Part shown: positions 61,221 to 64,000 of the stretch, piece after piece
Layout: every line of letters starts with the position of its first letter
Numbering within the stretch: the first letter of the stretch is position 1
NCBI GenBank assembly: GCA_024704765.1
Contig: JAKMXF010000341.1
Coordinates: forward strand, 1-64,000
Direction of reading: 5' to 3'
Origin: Oopsacas minuta
Lineage: Eukaryota > Porifera > Hexactinellida > Lyssacinosida > Leucopsacidae
Length of the DNA stretch: 64,000 nt
Program-made: the position numbers and the translations under genes
Notes under the pieces: model-generated
Told to the model about the DNA's origin: nothing
Seen by the model: only the letters and a program-made list of their open reading frames with translations
The model's database searches: none

Positions 61221-63107
61221 GCTTCCTACTTGATAAACTGGCTAGAAATCCTAAGGTCACAACATTCTATAATTTCCTACCAGTAAACATGTGTGCTATT
61301 TTACGTCTGTTAATTGTACCGCTATCGCACCATCAGACATTAATCACATGATTAACACCACCAACTTGTGTATAATTAATTAACTCCTTAATGGATACAA
61401 GTTTAGAGATATTAGCACAAATACATTAGCCGGTACAGATGGTTAATTAAACGCTAAATATATAACTTTGATCAAATTAATCATACATGTTGTGTCTTGG
61501 GTTTTAGTGATGTTTAAGTGATAAAAAGCTATCTTAATCTTATACCAATTCCAGATTTGTACAATTATTATTCATGATGCCTAGTTACCTACTTGTGTCG
61601 TAAGTATTTTGCAAAGGTCATTTGAAATTTAATATTTCCATAATGCTACATTTTTCGTCCTAATAAATGTATTTCTTACTTGTGTGAACTGCAAAGCATG
61701 GCCGTAAGAGACAGTCCGGTTGATCAGGTTTCAACCGGGCCAATAGATAACTGCTTGCTACGGCCCTGTAAAGGATGGACAAATAAGTTTTCTAACCGGC
61801 AACCCTATGATCACGTCACAAAATAGGTTGCTGGTTAGAAAAGTCCTTGTGCAAATACATATCTCAATACACGAAACTGTAAATTTGTCAAAATTATCAC
61901 AATTATTTGCATAATAACCATGATTCGGCGCGGATATATTTCGAACTTTCATAATCTCCAAACGTGATAAATACTGCATCTTAGCCTTTCGTAACGTTTG
62001 AACGATCTCAAATACTTAGTCTTAAGGTTCTAATACTTCTGAGCGAAGAACTGATGTCCATTAATGGAATTTACGTAGTTCTAGTATAGTATCTCTTCAC
62101 TGTATTGAAATTAGACTCATATGAGTCATATCATGACATTAGCATTACCATTATCATGGAATCCTTTTCATCATTTATATACTTTCGATTGGCATTGCAC
62201 ACCTACGATCCTCCTATCCACGAACGAAACTGACAGGTTATCTTGAGGACTGTGAATAAGGTTGTTAGCAGCCAAAATTCTACTAAAAGACTTTGAAGAG
62301 ATACTAACTAGCAATATATATATTTGCTAGTAACCATCAGTAACAAAAAGGGTGCAGATTTCTTCAAATATTTACGATTGGGGATAAGAAAAGATATCCA
62401 GCAATGTCAAAATTAGAACCTAAAACCGATTACCCCTGACTAGTCGTTGAAACGAAATTTTGCTTCACTGGAATTTAACCAATTTTTTGTGTCACTCGGA
62501 CACGTACGGACCGGACGTCTCTTATCATCCATGCGGACCATGCCATTAGTGCATCTCTCTATCCTGCACCAGAATCGTCAAGTTTATATACATAATTTGG
62601 TACTATTCTAATACCGAACCTTGCATGAATTCCATTGCAAATACTACGTAAACTTGCTGCTATATTCGAGGAAGTATTTCCAATACGAAATATAGAGCAA
62701 AGTGTAGAGTAGTGGTCGAGCGGTTATATGGTATTGTAGTATACCAAATTGTACACTCAATTGGAACTATGGAAATCATTTCGGAGTATTTTCCTATTTT
62801 TATCATTCGTGCACTGGCACGATGTGCTGAGTGCTCCTAAACAACCGCGGATGTTGTGTAGGTGTCTCAAGTCCTTGCAAATTGTTAATGTGTGCTATAT
62901 AGCTTATCTAATAATTTATATAACTAATGCTATATAATTTTTTATCATGGCCACACTCAAATCGATTACTATATTCAAGTTCGTTCATATTGATCACATT
63001 CGGTCCATTTGGCAATGGTACCAAATTATTTATCAATAAATGAAACATAGCTATACACATGTATGTACACTTTTATTTTAGCATTATTGAATTACTGAAT
63101 CACTTGT
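61221..63107. other. divergent gap POLR1F / CEP152-like
   Basis: No gene supported. Contains a short inverted repeat (61786-61842) and a sequence near 62710-62735 (TGGTCGAGCGGTTAT) that looks like a tRNA-Leu/Ser box A but has no box B. Confidence 0.45.
61786..61842. repeat. 57-bp hairpin
   Basis: TTTTCTAACCGGCAACCCTA pairs with ATAGGTTGCTGGTTAGAAAA around a short centre, probably a solo MITE. Confidence 0.7.
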
Positions 63108-64000
63108 ATGACTAACCTAGACCTTTCCGCTGTGTTCGGGTTAGATCAGCTGGATTTACAGCAAGATAAAGCCCGTGCAGATGAAGAGAAAGCTAGAGAG
63201 GTAGAATTGAAAGAATTTCTAGCCAGAGAACTGCCAGAAGATCTCCTGGATGATTTCTCTGAATCCTCCTCAGAAGCATCAGAAATAAAAGAGGACTCTA
63301 CCTCCCAAGATGTGGGTGTTCCCACACAGAATTTTAAGGTGGAGGGTATCACCAGGAGTGCTCCTCCTAGACAGCAACCCGATTCACAAGCATGTTTGTT
63401 AGATGAACAGTTCTTCCATTCTAACCAGGTGCTAGTAGCTTCTACGCCCTCTGGAGCTAAAGAAGGATGGGCACCAGAGCAACCCTTATCTCCCCTAACA
63501 GTCTCTAAGGAAACCTCTCCTGTACAGAAGCAATTAATATCTATCTCACCACTTCAGGGTGGTGGAGAGGACGAGGAGTTGCTGGGTCTTAGAATCCTTA
63601 ATGAAGCTCGTTGTAATGAGATCAGGACATTACAGGAGCAGATACAACACATGAATACAGAGTACAGACAACAGGTATGTCAGCTTTCTGAACAGCTGAC
63701 AGAGCAGAGAGAGATTGTCTCCCAGGCTAACTTAAAACTTGAGGAGGTACAGCGTGACACACGCCAGTCACACTCCCACTTGTCCCAGCTGGAACAGAAA
63801 CTCATAGAGACAGAGAGGAATAGAGAATCTCTTAGAGATGAGAATATAAAAATGAGTAATGAGTTACATTCCGCACTGCTACATCTTGACAACTGTAAGT
63901 CTCAGCTGGAGACCCTCTGTCGAACTGACGTCATAGACCGTCTCAGAGAGCAACACATACATCTGATACAAGAGAGCGATAGTGATCATATGCTGGAGCT
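63108..64000 (+). CDS. CEP152: CEP152/asterless-like centriole protein, 5' part
   Basis: Open from the ATG at 63108 to the window edge (297 codons, no stop), so partial. CEP152 recruits PLK4 to start centriole duplication. The N-terminus has ELKEFLARELPEDLLDDFSE (human CEP152 has E-L-Q-Q-L-L-T-D-L-P-H-D-M-L-D-D), part of the acidic region that binds the PLK4 polo boxes in human. A disordered Ser/Pro stretch follows. From about residue 155 there is a long coiled coil beginning LLGLRILNEARCNEIRTLQE, like human I-I-Q-L-Q-V-L-N-K-A-K-E-R, and containing D-R-L-R-E-Q-H, like human Q-R-A-R-E-Q-H. The start is the first Met and gives an N-terminus of the human type. Orthology is likely but rests on remembered similarity; other coiled-coil proteins cannot be fully excluded. 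Confidence 0.78.
   Translation, partial: MTNLDLSAVFGLDQLDLQQDKARADEEKAREVELKEFLARELPEDLLDDFSESSSEASEIKEDSTSQDVGVPTQNFKVEGITRSAPPRQQPDSQACLLDEQFFHSNQVLVASTPSGAKEGWAPEQPLSPLTVSKETSPVQKQLISISPLQGGGEDEELLGLRILNEARCNEIRTLQEQIQHMNTEYRQQVCQLSEQLTEQREIVSQANLKLEEVQRDTRQSHSHLSQLEQKLIETERNRESLRDENIKMSNELHSALLHLDNCKSQLETLCRTDVIDRLREQHIHLIQESDSDHMLE

Noticed and set aside
62707-62760. tRNA-like sequence (TGGTCGAGCGGTTAT)
   Set aside because: Resembles box A of tRNA-Leu/Ser, but no box B, no acceptor stem and no cloverleaf could be drawn.

Overview
This is a window of animal nuclear DNA: AT-rich, with GT-AG introns, very long repeat-filled gaps and many DNA-transposon remnants. The gene content is metazoan (VPS15/PIK3R4, PTCD3, XPC, an SLC46-type carrier, CEP76, eS27, POLR1F, CEP152, and pieces of an IRF-type DNA-binding domain). 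I see no vertebrate features. An early-branching marine invertebrate such as a sponge would fit, but that is a weak inference.

Layout. 1-19.6 kb (+): a hand-built gene of many small exons. Two stretches resemble the interferon-regulatory-factor (IRF) DNA-binding domain; then come a Pro/Gln/Ser-rich linker in micro-exons, a TIG/IPT Ig-like fold plus an ankyrin-like segment (closest in my memory to the DBB module of BCAP/BANK1/Dof, also like CAMTA), a Ser-rich stretch with a DSG degron-like motif, and a PDZ-like domain. Reading phase is consistent across 20 consecutive exons. This combination is the most unusual thing in the window. 19.6-27.2 kb: transposon-rich, with a TTAA-flanked element carrying an unknown 112-residue frame, a repeat-bounded element, and a broken ABCC/MRP4-like transporter (-) split by two hAT insertions.

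27.7-38.9 kb (+): complete nine-exon PIK3R4 (VPS15), its introns carrying a degenerate transposon with a PHD-like finger, a hAT MITE and pogo-like MITEs. 39.3-41.8 kb (+): two-exon PTCD3. 42.5-44.2 kb (-): intronless XPC. 45.3-46.7 kb (-): intronless SLC46-like transporter. 47.6-49.5 kb (+): intronless CEP76. 50.2-50.5 kb (+): RPS27. 54.1-54.4 kb (-): small basic-zipper-like gene with a TATA box. 60.6-61.2 kb (-): POLR1F. 63.1 kb to the end (+): 5' part of a CEP152-like gene that runs off the window.

The conserved genes are unrelated housekeeping functions (autophagy/endosomal PI3K, mitoribosome, nucleotide excision repair, transport, centriole, ribosome, Pol I). CEP76 and CEP152 are both centriolar and lie 14 kb apart. 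Gaps are filled with MITEs of the hAT, Tc1/mariner-pogo and TTAA classes, several with intact target-site duplications, which suggests recent transposition. All splice models were made by eye from phase and homology recalled from memory; no search was run.
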